DNA of 64,000 nt, taken from contig NZ_JAMJWG010000010.1 of the NCBI RefSeq assembly GCF_024435355.1, forward strand, positions 186,001 through 250,000. The letters are read 5' to 3'. This document shows, one piece after another, positions 43,745-53,600 of this stretch. The translations under genes and the position numbers were made by a program. The notes beneath the pieces are model-generated. The model ran no database searches. It was not told where the DNA came from and was given only the letters and a program-made list of their open reading frames with translations. Source of the DNA: Streptomyces odontomachi. GTDB lineage: Bacteria > Actinomycetota > Actinomycetes > Streptomycetales > Streptomycetaceae. The first letter of the stretch is position 1. Each line of letters opens with the position of its first letter.

Positions 43745-46311
43745 GCGACGACCAGCAGGCGGGCGCCCCTCAGGACGCCCCCGACACACCGGACGAGGGC
43801 CGCTCCCCCGAGCCGGCGGACAGGAAGGGCCCGGACAAGAAGGGTCCCGGCAAGAAGGACTCCGACCGGAAGGGCCGCGACGGCAAGCCCCGCAAGGACG
43901 ACGACCAGCCCCGCGACGACGACGGCACGCCCGACCCTGACGATGCGGAGGCCGGCGAGGACGAGGACGACGAGCGGGAGAAGGAACGCGAGCGCGCCGC
44001 CGGGCGGTTCAAGGCGTACACCCGCGACCCGCTCGCCGAGGACGAGGGGCAGGACGGGCCCACCGATCTCGGCGCCGCCGCACGTGCCCGCCGTGCCACC
44101 CGCATGCTGTTCGACGTACGCCGGGACCTGAACGCCTTCGACCGCTCGTACTTCAACAACGCCCTCATCGGCGACGTCAACCTGCGGCTCGACGGCCGCC
44201 AGACGGGTGCGGGGATGCGCAGCGGGCCGGTGCCCGAGGACGAGCTGCGCAGGCTCCGGCGGATCCACGTGGAGCCGGCGGGGTACACGCAGTTACGCCA
44301 GGCGCTCCGGGCCCGCCGGCTGCTGGTGCTCGGCGCCGCCCCGGGCACCGGGCGGGCCAGTACGGCACTGTCGCTCCTCGACGAGGTCACCGGCCCCGCG
44401 GCGGACGGTACCGACCCGGACTCCGCGGCCGGCTCCCGGATCCGGCGGGTCGATCCGGACGTCCCGGTGCGGCAGCTCGCATCCTCGCTGGAAGCCGACG
44501 ACGACAAGGGCTACCTGCTGGAGCTGTCCCTCACCCGGCCCGGCGCGCTGCCCCCCGCCGAGATGGACCTCGACGAGCTGGCCGCCGCCCTGCACCGGAA
44601 CGAGGCCTTCGCGGTGATCGTCGTCACCGTCGGATCGGCGGCGAACCCGCTGCTCGCCGGGCGGTACGGCATGCTCTGCCCGCCCGCGCCCACCCAGGAC
44701 CTGCTGCACACCCGGCTCCGCGAGCGGCTGGAGCGCCATGCCACCACGGCGTCGGACGACCCCACCCGGGCGGACGACCTGCTCGCCCGCGCCCAGGAAC
44801 TGGCGGAACGCGCCGAGGTCAAGGAGGCGGTCGGCCTCGATGACCTGCGCCCGGCCGAGGCCGAACTGCTCGCCTCCCTGCTGGCCGCGCAGGTGACGGG
44901 GGACGTCCCGTACGAGGAGTTGCTGTCCGGGTGCCGCAGCCTCGCCGCCAACCAGGCCCAGGAGTGGTTCGCCGGGGTCGACCGTGCGCTGACGGCGCAG
45001 CCGGCCGAGGCGGAGCAGGCGGGGCGGCCCGGCACGGCGACCCTGTTCCACCCGGTGGCGTTCCGGATCGCCCTCGCCGTGCTGGGCGGTGCCACCTACA
45101 GTGCGGTGGCCGCCGCCGCCCACCTGCTGACCTGGGAACTGTCCGTACAGTGCGATCCGGACAACACCCCGGCCCGCCCGCTGTTCTGCGACGACCCGGA
45201 AGCCGACCTGGCCCTCTCGCGGGCCGCGTCACAGGACGGCAAGGTCGAGGTGGAGGGCGTCGAGGTGCCGGCGCGGTTGATCTGGTACCGCGGTTCCGCC
45301 CTGCCGTCCGCGGTGCTGTCCGAGCTGTGGGACCGGCACTTCCCGGTCCGGGCGCCGGTGGTGCGCTGGCTGCGGCTGCTGGCGGACGATCCACGCTCCC
45401 AGGTGTGGATGCGCGCCGCGGTGGCCGCCGGGGAGCTGTGCGTACGGGACTTCGACCACGGCTACACGGAGCTGGTCCGACCGCTCGCCGAGGCCACCAC
45501 GCCCCGTCGCAGGATCTTCGCGGCCACCACCCTGGACCAGGCCGCCGGTCATGACTCGCACCGCAGGACCGTGCACAAGCTGGTCGCCGACTGGAGCCGC
45601 AACGGCACCAAACCGCTGCGCTGGACCTCGGCGATGGCGCTGGGCTACGGAAACGCCGCGGCCACGATGGACGACACCCTGGACGCGCTGGCCCGGATCG
45701 CGGTGCGCGACGAGGGGGAACAGCTCGCCGTCGCCTCCTTCAACGTCGTACGGCTGCTCGCCCTGCCGGGCGCGGCGCAGGTGCTGGCGCGGCTGGCCGA
45801 GTGGACCCACCACAAGCGCGAGCAGTACCAGGACCTGGGCCTGGTGACCACCGTCCGGCTCGCGCTGACCACGGTGGACGACGTGCTCGCCGACGACCCG
45901 GACTCCCCGCTGGCCGACCGGGGCGACTGGCCGCTGCCGCTCGCCCTCGCCGCCGCCCGGCCCGAACTCGTCGACGCCATGGCCGACCTGATGTGGACGG
46001 CCCTGAACACGGCACGGGCGCGAGAGGTGGCGGTGGACGCGCTGGAGGGTCTGCTGCGTTCGGCCGTGCGCAAGGACGGCAGCGAGTGGACCCGGACCGG
46101 ACTGGCCGCGCTGCTGCCCGCGCTGGTGGCCGAGGAGCGCGACCGGCGGCAGCTGGACCGGCTGCTGCGCCAGCTGATGAAGGACTCCGAGAGCCCCGTG
46201 CCCGACGCGCAGGCACGCGACCTGTGGTGGCTCGCCGTCACACCGCCGCAGCGCAGGCAGCAGGAACAGGTACGCCGGGTCAGGACCCGCGAGGAGGAGA
46301 GGCATGGCTGA
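43741..46311 (+). CDS. Degenerate P-loop / HEAT-like repeat protein
   Basis: An 856-residue protein. Residues 1-110 are a highly charged Lys/Asp linker. Around 195-210 there is a P-loop-like LLVLGAAPGTGRASTALSLL in which the invariant Walker Lys is Arg and the following Thr is Ala, so ATP hydrolysis is doubtful. From ~500 to the end, helical pairs of HEAT/ARM character predominate (RRRIFAATTLDQAAG, AVASFNVVRLLALPG, AREVAVDALEGLL). Residue 185 is encoded by TTA, a bldA target. ATG 43741 overlaps the cyclase stop by four bases. Likely a scaffold or signal-relay subunit. Confidence 0.75.
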   Translation: MSDDQQAGAPQDAPDTPDEGRSPEPADRKGPDKKGPGKKDSDRKGRDGKPRKDDDQPRDDDGTPDPDDAEAGEDEDDEREKERERAAGRFKAYTRDPLAEDEGQDGPTDLGAAARARRATRMLFDVRRDLNAFDRSYFNNALIGDVNLRLDGRQTGAGMRSGPVPEDELRRLRRIHVEPAGYTQLRQALRARRLLVLGAAPGTGRASTALSLLDEVTGPAADGTDPDSAAGSRIRRVDPDVPVRQLASSLEADDDKGYLLELSLTRPGALPPAEMDLDELAAALHRNEAFAVIVVTVGSAANPLLAGRYGMLCPPAPTQDLLHTRLRERLERHATTASDDPTRADDLLARAQELAERAEVKEAVGLDDLRPAEAELLASLLAAQVTGDVPYEELLSGCRSLAANQAQEWFAGVDRALTAQPAEAEQAGRPGTATLFHPVAFRIALAVLGGATYSAVAAAAHLLTWELSVQCDPDNTPARPLFCDDPEADLALSRAASQDGKVEVEGVEVPARLIWYRGSALPSAVLSELWDRHFPVRAPVVRWLRLLADDPRSQVWMRAAVAAGELCVRDFDHGYTELVRPLAEATTPRRRIFAATTLDQAAGHDSHRRTVHKLVADWSRNGTKPLRWTSAMALGYGNAAATMDDTLDALARIAVRDEGEQLAVASFNVVRLLALPGAAQVLARLAEWTHHKREQYQDLGLVTTVRLALTTVDDVLADDPDSPLADRGDWPLPLALAAARPELVDAMADLMWTALNTARAREVAVDALEGLLRSAVRKDGSEWTRTGLAALLPALVAEERDRRQLDRLLRQLMKDSESPVPDAQARDLWWLAVTPPQRRQQEQVRRVRTREEERHG

Positions 46312-47602
46312 GGAGAAGTCGGCGGGCGGCGGCACGGCGCCACCCGGACCGTTCCTGCGGGAGTACACCCCGGACGGGCCCCCGGCACTGAGCGCCCAGA
46401 AGGCCTCCGTGCTGTTCTACCGCAACGGCGGTCACAGCGTGGTCACCGTCTCGGGGGTGCGCCACGTCGACAAGCGGGCGCTGGCCCGGCCGTACGCCGT
46501 GTGCGAGATCGCGCAGGGCACCTATGTCTCGCCGCTGCGTCTTGAGCTGCCGGCCGCCGGCGGCACCAGCTTCTTCAAGGCCGAAGTGGACATCGAGTGG
46601 GAGGTCACCGACCCCTATCTGGCCGCCGTCCAGGTCGTGACCGACATCGCCAAGCGGCTCACCTCCCCGGTACTGGAACGGCTGCGCGAGGTCACCCTGA
46701 CCTACCCGGTGACCGCCGCCGAGCAGGCCAACCGCGTCATCACGCGCGAGTGCGCGGGCGGACGCTGGAGCGACCTCGGATCCGACCTCGGACTGCGGGT
46801 ACGGCTGTACGTCCGCCTGGGAGTGGACGACGAGGCCATCGGATACGCCAAGCAGCAGCGCGCGGTGCATGCCGACGCCACGGTCACCAAGATGCGTCAG
46901 GACGGGTTCCGCCACATGTTGCAGGGCGGTGACCTGGAGCAGCTCAGCTTCATGCTGGCCGCCGACCCCGAAGGCGCCAAGGACTTCCTGGAGAAGATCC
47001 GCCAGGAGGGCCGGCAGGACGAGCGGGACCGTGTCGACCGGCTCTACACCATGGCGCTGCGCGGCGAGCTCAACGCCGTCGACGTGGAGACCCAGGTACT
47101 CAACCTCCTCAACAAGGACAACCGCGGCCTGACGGGCCCCATCGGATCGGTGCCCGCCCGCCGTCCGCCCCGGGAGCTGGAGGCGTCCGGCGACGGCCCG
47201 TTCACCCCGGAATGGGTGTCGGACGAACCGCCTACGCGCCCCAGGCGCCGGCCCCGGCATGCGGACCCCCACCCGCCGGACGCCGTCGACCGTGAGCCTC
47301 CGCACGACGGGCCGCACCGCTCGGACCGGGCGTCGGACGACGACAACGACTGGAACGGTGCCCCCCTGAACGGGCGGACGTACCGCTCGGACGACGACGC
47401 GGACGACGACCTCGGGTGGGACGCTCCGCGCAGCAGGCGCCCCCGGCCGGAGCCCCGTCCCATGGACGACCCCGACCTGGATCCCGCACCCGGTCGCACC
47501 GACCTGCCCGGGAGCCACCCGGTGGAGGACGTCGACGGGCAGCCGCGCAGCCGCAGGCGTGCGCGGGACGACGGCTGGGACTGGGCGGACGAGGAACGAT
47601 GA
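46304..47602 (+). CDS. SPFH/band-7-like protein with acidic disordered tail
   Basis: A 432-residue protein. Residues ~80-215 resemble an SPFH domain (FFKAEVDIEWEVTDPYLAAV, then TSPVLERLREVTLTYPVTAA, GLRVRLYVRLGVDDEAIGYA), followed by a helical coiled segment (~220-285) like the flotillin stalk. From ~300 the tail is Asp/Arg/Pro-rich with scattered Trp and Tyr (DDDNDWNG, DDGWDWADEER). No transmembrane helix, so membrane association would be peripheral. ATG 46304 after GAGGAGGAGAGG, overlapping the previous gene by eight bases. SPFH assignment is by pattern only. Confidence 0.6.
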   Translation: MAEEKSAGGGTAPPGPFLREYTPDGPPALSAQKASVLFYRNGGHSVVTVSGVRHVDKRALARPYAVCEIAQGTYVSPLRLELPAAGGTSFFKAEVDIEWEVTDPYLAAVQVVTDIAKRLTSPVLERLREVTLTYPVTAAEQANRVITRECAGGRWSDLGSDLGLRVRLYVRLGVDDEAIGYAKQQRAVHADATVTKMRQDGFRHMLQGGDLEQLSFMLAADPEGAKDFLEKIRQEGRQDERDRVDRLYTMALRGELNAVDVETQVLNLLNKDNRGLTGPIGSVPARRPPRELEASGDGPFTPEWVSDEPPTRPRRRPRHADPHPPDAVDREPPHDGPHRSDRASDDDNDWNGAPLNGRTYRSDDDADDDLGWDAPRSRRPRPEPRPMDDPDLDPAPGRTDLPGSHPVEDVDGQPRSRRRARDDGWDWADEER

Positions 47603-48162
47603 CCGCCGAGGGCGCGGCCCAGGGCTCTGCCGACCCGGTCGGACCCGTGCCGGACGGGGGTCGGCACGGGTCCGACCGGGCGGGGGAGCGCGTCGCCGAA
47701 CAGCTGCTGAGCAGGGTCAGGGAGGACCTCTCGGGGGCCGACTCCAAGGCTGCCGTGCTGCTGTCCGGGACGCTCGCCCTGCCCGCGTTCCTGCTGGGTT
47801 GGCACGGCGCACCGGGCTGGCACGGCCCCGCCGACGTGACGTTGGTGCTCGCCGCCGTGCTCTGGGCCGGCGCGGTGATCGCGCTGATCGGCGCGCTGAT
47901 GCCGCGCACCGGCACGGTCCGGGCCCATGACGCGGTGACGTACTTCGGCGACCTGACGGGGGCCCGGGGCGCCTCCCGCGACCTCACGGGGCTCGCGACG
48001 CAGGTCGCCGAGGCCGGGCGTGAACCCGTCGAGTGGCTGCTCGTCCAGGCCGTGGACGTCAGCTCGATCCTGTCCGTCAAGTACCGGGCCATCCGCTGGG
48101 GCATGAGCTTGCTCGCCCTGTCGGCGGCCCTGGCACTGGCCTGGGGCCTGACCCCGCGTTGA
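47599..48162 (+). CDS. Pycsar-effector-like membrane protein (DUF5706/PycTM type)
   Basis: A 187-residue protein with three hydrophobic helices. Helix 1 follows the family's D-x-KA motif (SGADSKAAVLLSGTLALPAF), helix 2 is VTLVLAAVLWAGAVIALIGALM, and helix 3 follows ILSVKYRAIRWGMSLLALSA, the conserved SxxxxxKYRxIRWG element. In Pycsar antiphage systems such proteins are gated by cCMP or cUMP and disrupt the membrane. Here the gene is coupled by ATGA to the SPFH-like gene and lies 3.9 kb from the cyclase-like gene of the same cluster. An effector role is inference. Confidence 0.75.
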   Translation: MTAEGAAQGSADPVGPVPDGGRHGSDRAGERVAEQLLSRVREDLSGADSKAAVLLSGTLALPAFLLGWHGAPGWHGPADVTLVLAAVLWAGAVIALIGALMPRTGTVRAHDAVTYFGDLTGARGASRDLTGLATQVAEAGREPVEWLLVQAVDVSSILSVKYRAIRWGMSLLALSAALALAWGLTPR

Positions 48163-48224
48163 CGCGTGGCCGGCCCGCATCAAGCGCTGCATGGAGCAAC
48201 GAACGAGGAAGCAGGGGGACTTCG

Positions 48225-50528
48225 GTGGGAAACGTCACGGGAAGACGGCAGACAGAAAGGGGCCGGGTGCGCCGCGCCACGGTCCCGGCACTGGCGGCCG
48301 CCGCGTTGCTGGTGTCCCTGCTGGCTCCGGCCGGTCGGGCCGCGGTGCCGGCGGCGGACTCCGTACCGGCTTTCCCCGCGGTCGACTACGCGGTGGCGGT
48401 GGACGAGTCCGCGAGTCTCGCAGCCGAGGACATGAAGGCCGAGAAGGCCGCCGCCGCACGGATCGCCCTGGGTGACGTGTCCTCGGACTCGCACGTCACC
48501 GTCTTCGGGTTCGCCGCCGCCGAGGCCGCCGGCCAGCGCGCGGTCGACCCGGTGTGCCCGCGCACCGGTCTGGACGCGGCGGGCCGCGAGACGGTCGGCA
48601 GCTGCGTCGACAGGCTGCGCAGCCGCTCGAAGCACGAGGGCACCGGCACCGACTTCCCGAGCGCGATACGCCAGGGGGTACACGACCTCACGGACGGCAC
48701 CGACCCGTCCCAGCCCCGGGTGCTGTTCCTGCTCACCGACGGGTACATGGACGTCTCCGACAGCCCCAACTACGGCCCTCCCGAGCACCGCAAGGCCGAG
48801 GGCGAGCGGCAGCTGGACCTCGCGCTGAAGGCCGCCGCGGCCCAGAACGTGCAGGTCTGGCCGCTTGGCTTCGGAGCGAAGCCGCGCTGGGACGAGCTCA
48901 AGCGGATGGCGGCCGGCGGGTACCAGAAGGGCTGCGTCGACCTGCCCTCCGCCCGTCCGGCGCCGCACAAGGTCAAGGCCGCGGACATCGGCTCCACGCT
49001 CGAAGACATCTTCGCCGCCGCGCACTGCATGCGGCACGAGGACGGCACCAGCCAGCGTCCCCCGGCCACGTTGCAGGTCGGCATCTCGCCGCTCGCGACC
49101 GTGGGCAGCATCGTGGTCGACAAGGGCGACCCCCAGGTGAAGATCACCTACTACGACCCGAGCGGCGACAAGGTGCCCACGCACGGGACGTACCAGAAGT
49201 CCCGGTTCGAGCTGGCCGGCGGCAACGGCCCGGTGGAGGCGCTGAAGATCGTCGACCCGCTGCCGGGCACCTGGAAGGTGCGAGCCGAGGCCCCGGAGGG
49301 GCACCGTTCCCTACCGGTCTCCGTGAGCGTGCTGTGGCAGGGCGAGCTGCGCAGCGCCCTCACCATGGACCCGCCGTCACCGCAGGTCGGGGGCGAGGTG
49401 ACGGTGACCATGCGGTTGCAGACGCGCGAGGGCTACCAGATCAAGGACCCGTCCGACTACGCCGGGCTGCGGGTCCGCAGCGAACTGACCGGTGACGGCT
49501 TCGACCCCGTGCCGCTGAAGCTCACCGACGACGGCACCGCGCCCGACCCCGCCGCGAGCGACGGCTCCTTCACCGGCACCGTGCGGATCCCCCGGAGCGC
49601 CACCGGGACGCTCACGGTGAGCGCCACCCTGACCGCCTCCGGACTCAAGGCCGACACCCGCAGCCTGAGCAACCCGATCGCCCCGGGCCAGCTGCCCGTC
49701 ACCGCCGGCGTCGACCTGCCCGACGCGAACACCCACCCCGGCGCCACGATCACCGGCACCGTGTCCGTCCACAACACCGGCAGGACCGCGCACCGCCTGC
49801 GGTTCGCGGTGACCGATCTCCAACCCGGGCTGCTCTCGGTGCGCCCCGCCGAGATCACCATCGAGCCCGGCGAGTCCGGCACCCGGAAGGTGACGGTCGA
49901 GGTCGCCCCCGCTGACGTCTTCGGCGACCGCGTGGACGACGACGGGTTGCGGATCGCCGGCACCGTCACCGTCGTCGACGCCACCGACCACGACCGGGCC
50001 CTCGCGCACGCACCGCTCGCCGTGCGGGTGACGCCCGAGCCGGGCATCGGGGAGCGGTACTGGTGGGCCTTCGTGACCGCCGGCGTCGGGGTCGCGCTGG
50101 TCGCCGCCGCGGTCACCCTCTGGGTGCGGCAGCGCCGCCGGCGGCGCGACCCGAACGGACTCGTCCTGCAACTCGTCTCGTCGGAGGACGGCAGCGTCGT
50201 CAACGAGCACCGGGCCGGGCACGGCACCAAGCAGTGGTACGAGTTCGCCGTCGCCGAGGCGCACCGCAGCCCGCGCATCGAGCGGCGCCCGCACGGCCCG
50301 TACGCCGTCCGGCGCAACCCGGAAGGCGGCGCCGTGCTGCGCAAGCGGGGCAGCGGCCGGGTCCCGGTGCCCGCACGCGGACAGGTTCCGCTCACCGGCA
50401 CGCTGCACCTGGCCCTCGGCGACGACGGCCGCCCCCCGAGGAACGACCGCCCACCGCAGCCGCCGTCCACACCCGGTGAGGGCGGCGGCAGCGGCACCGA
50501 CAACAGCGCCTTCAGCTCCTACCTCTGA
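48225..50528 (+). CDS. Surface von Willebrand A protein with membrane anchor
   Basis: A 767-residue exported protein. A signal peptide spans ~15-45 (long Ala/Leu core after RRATVPALAAAALL). The vWA domain (~53-270) has a complete metal-ion-dependent adhesion site: D60-E-S62-A-S64, T142 (GTGTDF) and D172 (LLTDGYMD). Immunoglobulin-like beta domains follow (~290-600), then one helix (WWAFVTAGVGVALVAAAVTLWV, ~610-632) and a ~130-residue basic cytoplasmic tail. The topology puts the vWA outside and lets it signal inward. GTG 48225 after GGGGG; 62 bp after the previous gene. Confidence 0.88.
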   Translation: MGNVTGRRQTERGRVRRATVPALAAAALLVSLLAPAGRAAVPAADSVPAFPAVDYAVAVDESASLAAEDMKAEKAAAARIALGDVSSDSHVTVFGFAAAEAAGQRAVDPVCPRTGLDAAGRETVGSCVDRLRSRSKHEGTGTDFPSAIRQGVHDLTDGTDPSQPRVLFLLTDGYMDVSDSPNYGPPEHRKAEGERQLDLALKAAAAQNVQVWPLGFGAKPRWDELKRMAAGGYQKGCVDLPSARPAPHKVKAADIGSTLEDIFAAAHCMRHEDGTSQRPPATLQVGISPLATVGSIVVDKGDPQVKITYYDPSGDKVPTHGTYQKSRFELAGGNGPVEALKIVDPLPGTWKVRAEAPEGHRSLPVSVSVLWQGELRSALTMDPPSPQVGGEVTVTMRLQTREGYQIKDPSDYAGLRVRSELTGDGFDPVPLKLTDDGTAPDPAASDGSFTGTVRIPRSATGTLTVSATLTASGLKADTRSLSNPIAPGQLPVTAGVDLPDANTHPGATITGTVSVHNTGRTAHRLRFAVTDLQPGLLSVRPAEITIEPGESGTRKVTVEVAPADVFGDRVDDDGLRIAGTVTVVDATDHDRALAHAPLAVRVTPEPGIGERYWWAFVTAGVGVALVAAAVTLWVRQRRRRRDPNGLVLQLVSSEDGSVVNEHRAGHGTKQWYEFAVAEAHRSPRIERRPHGPYAVRRNPEGGAVLRKRGSGRVPVPARGQVPLTGTLHLALGDDGRPPRNDRPPQPPSTPGEGGGSGTDNSAFSSYL

Positions 50529-50535
50529 CGATCCC

Positions 50536-50572
50536 GCCGGGGTGGGCGCCGCACGCCGGCGCCCACCCCGGC
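50536..50572 (+). terminator. Strong intra-cluster hairpin (attenuator or terminator)
   Basis: A 15-bp perfect stem (GCCGGGGTGGGCGCC / GGCGCCCACCCCGGC) with a 7-base loop, seven bases after the vWA stop and 90 bp before the tubulin-like start. It is the strongest hairpin I found in the window and divides the cluster into two transcriptional halves or lowers expression of the second. Confidence 0.75.
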
Positions 50573-50661
50573 ACACCCCACCGCGGCCACCGCGCCGCGC
50601 CCACCACGGACGTTCCCAGCACGCACCCGCGGCTGTCCGGGCCGCGCACGGGGAGGAAACC

Positions 50662-53600
50662 ATGAAGATCTTCCAGCCGATGCTCTTCGTCGGCCTGGGC
50701 GGCACCGGAGGACTCGTCGGTGCCGAACTCGAAAGCCGGCTACGCGCCGAGATGTGCGGCCCCGACGGCATGGCGCTCAGCCGCCAGAGCGGCCACCACG
50801 CGCCCTTCCAGCTGCCGGACTGCCTCCAGTTCGTGTACGCGGACTACAGCGAGGCCGACCTGCAACGCCTGCCGCAGTTCACCGTGGACCGGTCGATGCG
50901 GGCCGCCTACGCCCGCACCTCCCGCGTCACGCACAACCTGCTGCCGAACTTCGACAGCTCCCCCGAGGTGACCAAGATGCTCCGGGCGAGCGTGCGCGAG
51001 GAGGTGACCGGCTGGCTGCCGCCGGTCACCGGCGAACCGGAGGTCACCCCGCTGCGCAGCGGCGCCGGACAGCTGCCCACGGTCGGGCGCGCCGCGCTCT
51101 TCGCCACCCTCCGGCACGGCCTCGCGCCGGTCCTGGAACCGCTGCTCCAGGCGATCGACGCGATCGCCAAGTCCGCGGGCGACCTGAGCGAGCTGGGCGG
51201 CAACCAGGTCAGCGGCTGTGACGTGTTCGTCGCGTTCTCGGTGGCCGGCGGCACCGGCGCCGGGATCTTCCTGGACTACCTGCACCTCATCAACCACGCC
51301 TTCCAGCTGCGCCGCTTCGACGGCGTGAAGATCTACCCGCTGGTCGTGATGCCGTCGTCGTTCTCCGCCGCCACCGGCGGCGGACGCGAGGCGGAACTCA
51401 ACGCGGCCCGGTCCCTGATCGACCTGTTCCGGCTGGTGGACCGGCAGAACGCGCCGAAGGAGAACGCGGAGATCGGCGACCTCGACGCCGACTCCCGGTT
51501 CGGCATCCGCTACCCGGGCACCACCCCGGTCCGGCTGCGCACCGGCATCCTGCCCACGGCGTTCCTGTTCAGCCCGACCGCCGGCATCCGCGCGGACGAC
51601 CTGCGCCGGTCCATCGTCTCCCTGGTGATGTCGCTGGTCGGCACCGAACTGGGCGACGGTTCGGTCCGGGGGCGCCGGATGGCGGGCGACGACGACTACC
51701 AGACGTTCGCGGCGAGCTTCATCAACCGGGGCGTGGCCCGCGGTTCGCTGTCCCCCACCGGCATCGGCCGGCAGGGCGTCTCCACCAGCCTGGTGGCCTC
51801 CATGACCGCCCCGATGGACCAGCTGGCCGACCTGGTGGCCGGGCGGGTCCTGTGGGAGGCGGTCACGGACCTCGTGGAGCGGCCACGGGCCGTGCTGCGG
51901 GACGGCGCTGTGCCGATGATCCGGCAGCTGTTCGCCGACGCACAGCTCGAAGAGCTGTGGGAGCGCCGGCAGCTGGAGGTGCCCGAGCCCGATCCGGTGC
52001 CGCGCGGCGCCAAGAACATCGAGCGGGCGCTGGGCGAGCGCATCGGCGACATGCAGCGGCTGGTGTCCGACCTGCGGGCCGAGGCGCACCGCCAGGCCGC
52101 CGTGATGGCCGACCGGTTCGCGCCGCGCCAGGCCATCGACAAGCTGCTCCAGCAGGCCGACCCGTTCCTCGTCGAGCGGATCGTCAGGGGCACCCCGGAC
52201 AGCGACGACGCCATCGCCCGGCTCGGCTTCCTCGGCATGCTGGACAGCCGCGCCCGCACCCCGCAACGCCCGCCCGGGGTCACCGAGCCGCCGCCCAAGA
52301 TCCCCGGGATCAAGGGGCAGCTGGCCGGCCTGGCACCGGCACGCTGGGGCGACGACGACGTGCAGGCGGCCCTGGCGGAGCAGGACGCCTGGTACCAGTG
52401 GCGCTGCCGGACGGTCTGGCACGAGGCCTGGCGGGACCAGCAACAGCACTGGCAGCCGCACGCGGACGCGGCCGGCGCCGACATCGACCGCCTGGTGCGG
52501 GCCTTTCGCAGCCACAGCGACCAGGAGCGCAGGAACACCGGGCGGAAGACCCGCGAACTGTACGACGACCGCACCGGCATCTCGTACCTGCTCCCGCCGC
52601 AGCGCAACCTCAGCCACTTCTACGAGGACGTCGTCACCCGGCTCATCCGCGGCGAGGGGCTGCGGGAGGGCGAGTACGAGTCCGCGCTGCTGCTCAAGCT
52701 GGTCGACGGGGACACCTGGCGCCAGGTCCACGCGCGCAGCCGCCGTGACCCGGAGGGTGCCGTGGCGCAGGTCAAGGGGCACCTGGAGGCCCGTATCACC
52801 CGGCTGTTCGCCGAGAAGGGCAAGCGGCTGGAGGAACGTCCGCTGCTGCCGTCCATGGGCACGCTGCTGGCCGCGGCGGCGGGCAGCCCGAACTTCACCG
52901 ACCAGGCCAGCAAGGAGGCGCTCGACCTCTTCGGACGCAAGCTGGCCGGGCTGCTTCCCGTGGGGTTCACCCCGGAGGGCACGGGTCCGCTGCGGGTGCT
53001 GGTCACCCACCCGCGCGTGGAGGCCACGGCGGAGGTGCAGGAGTACCTCGCCAAGATGCTGCGGCTGCCCTCGGACGCGAAGAACTCCGTGGAGTTCCGC
53101 GGCGTGGACACCGACTCGATCACCGTGGTCCTCTTCCGCAGCGAGATGAGCCTCACGCAGGTGCCCGAGGCCCGCAAGGTGCTGCGCCAGTGGACCCGCG
53201 CGAAGGAGTCCGAGCAGGCACAGGACGTGCTGCGGTGGCGCCAGCGGCTCGGCTACCGCGACAACTGGATGGTCAGCACCGAGGAGGACCGCTGCACCAT
53301 CCTGCACCGCCTGCTGTGCTCCCTGTGGAACGGCCAGGTGGATGTCGTGGACGGCGACCCGGCCTCGCCGGAGCGGGTGCGGCTGCGGCTGTTCCCCGAG
53401 GAGGGTGCGCACGTGCCCGGGGTCCGGCTCCGGCTCGGCATCTACCCGGACGGCGTGTCGAGCTGGGCGGAGCTGCTGCGCAGTTACGAGCGCTGGTCGG
53501 TCCTGGACGACGAGCGGATCGTCGAGGAGTACTGCGGTGTGCTCATGACGCAGGCGCAGCCGCTGGGTCTCGCCACGTCCGGCAGCGAACCGCATCCGCT

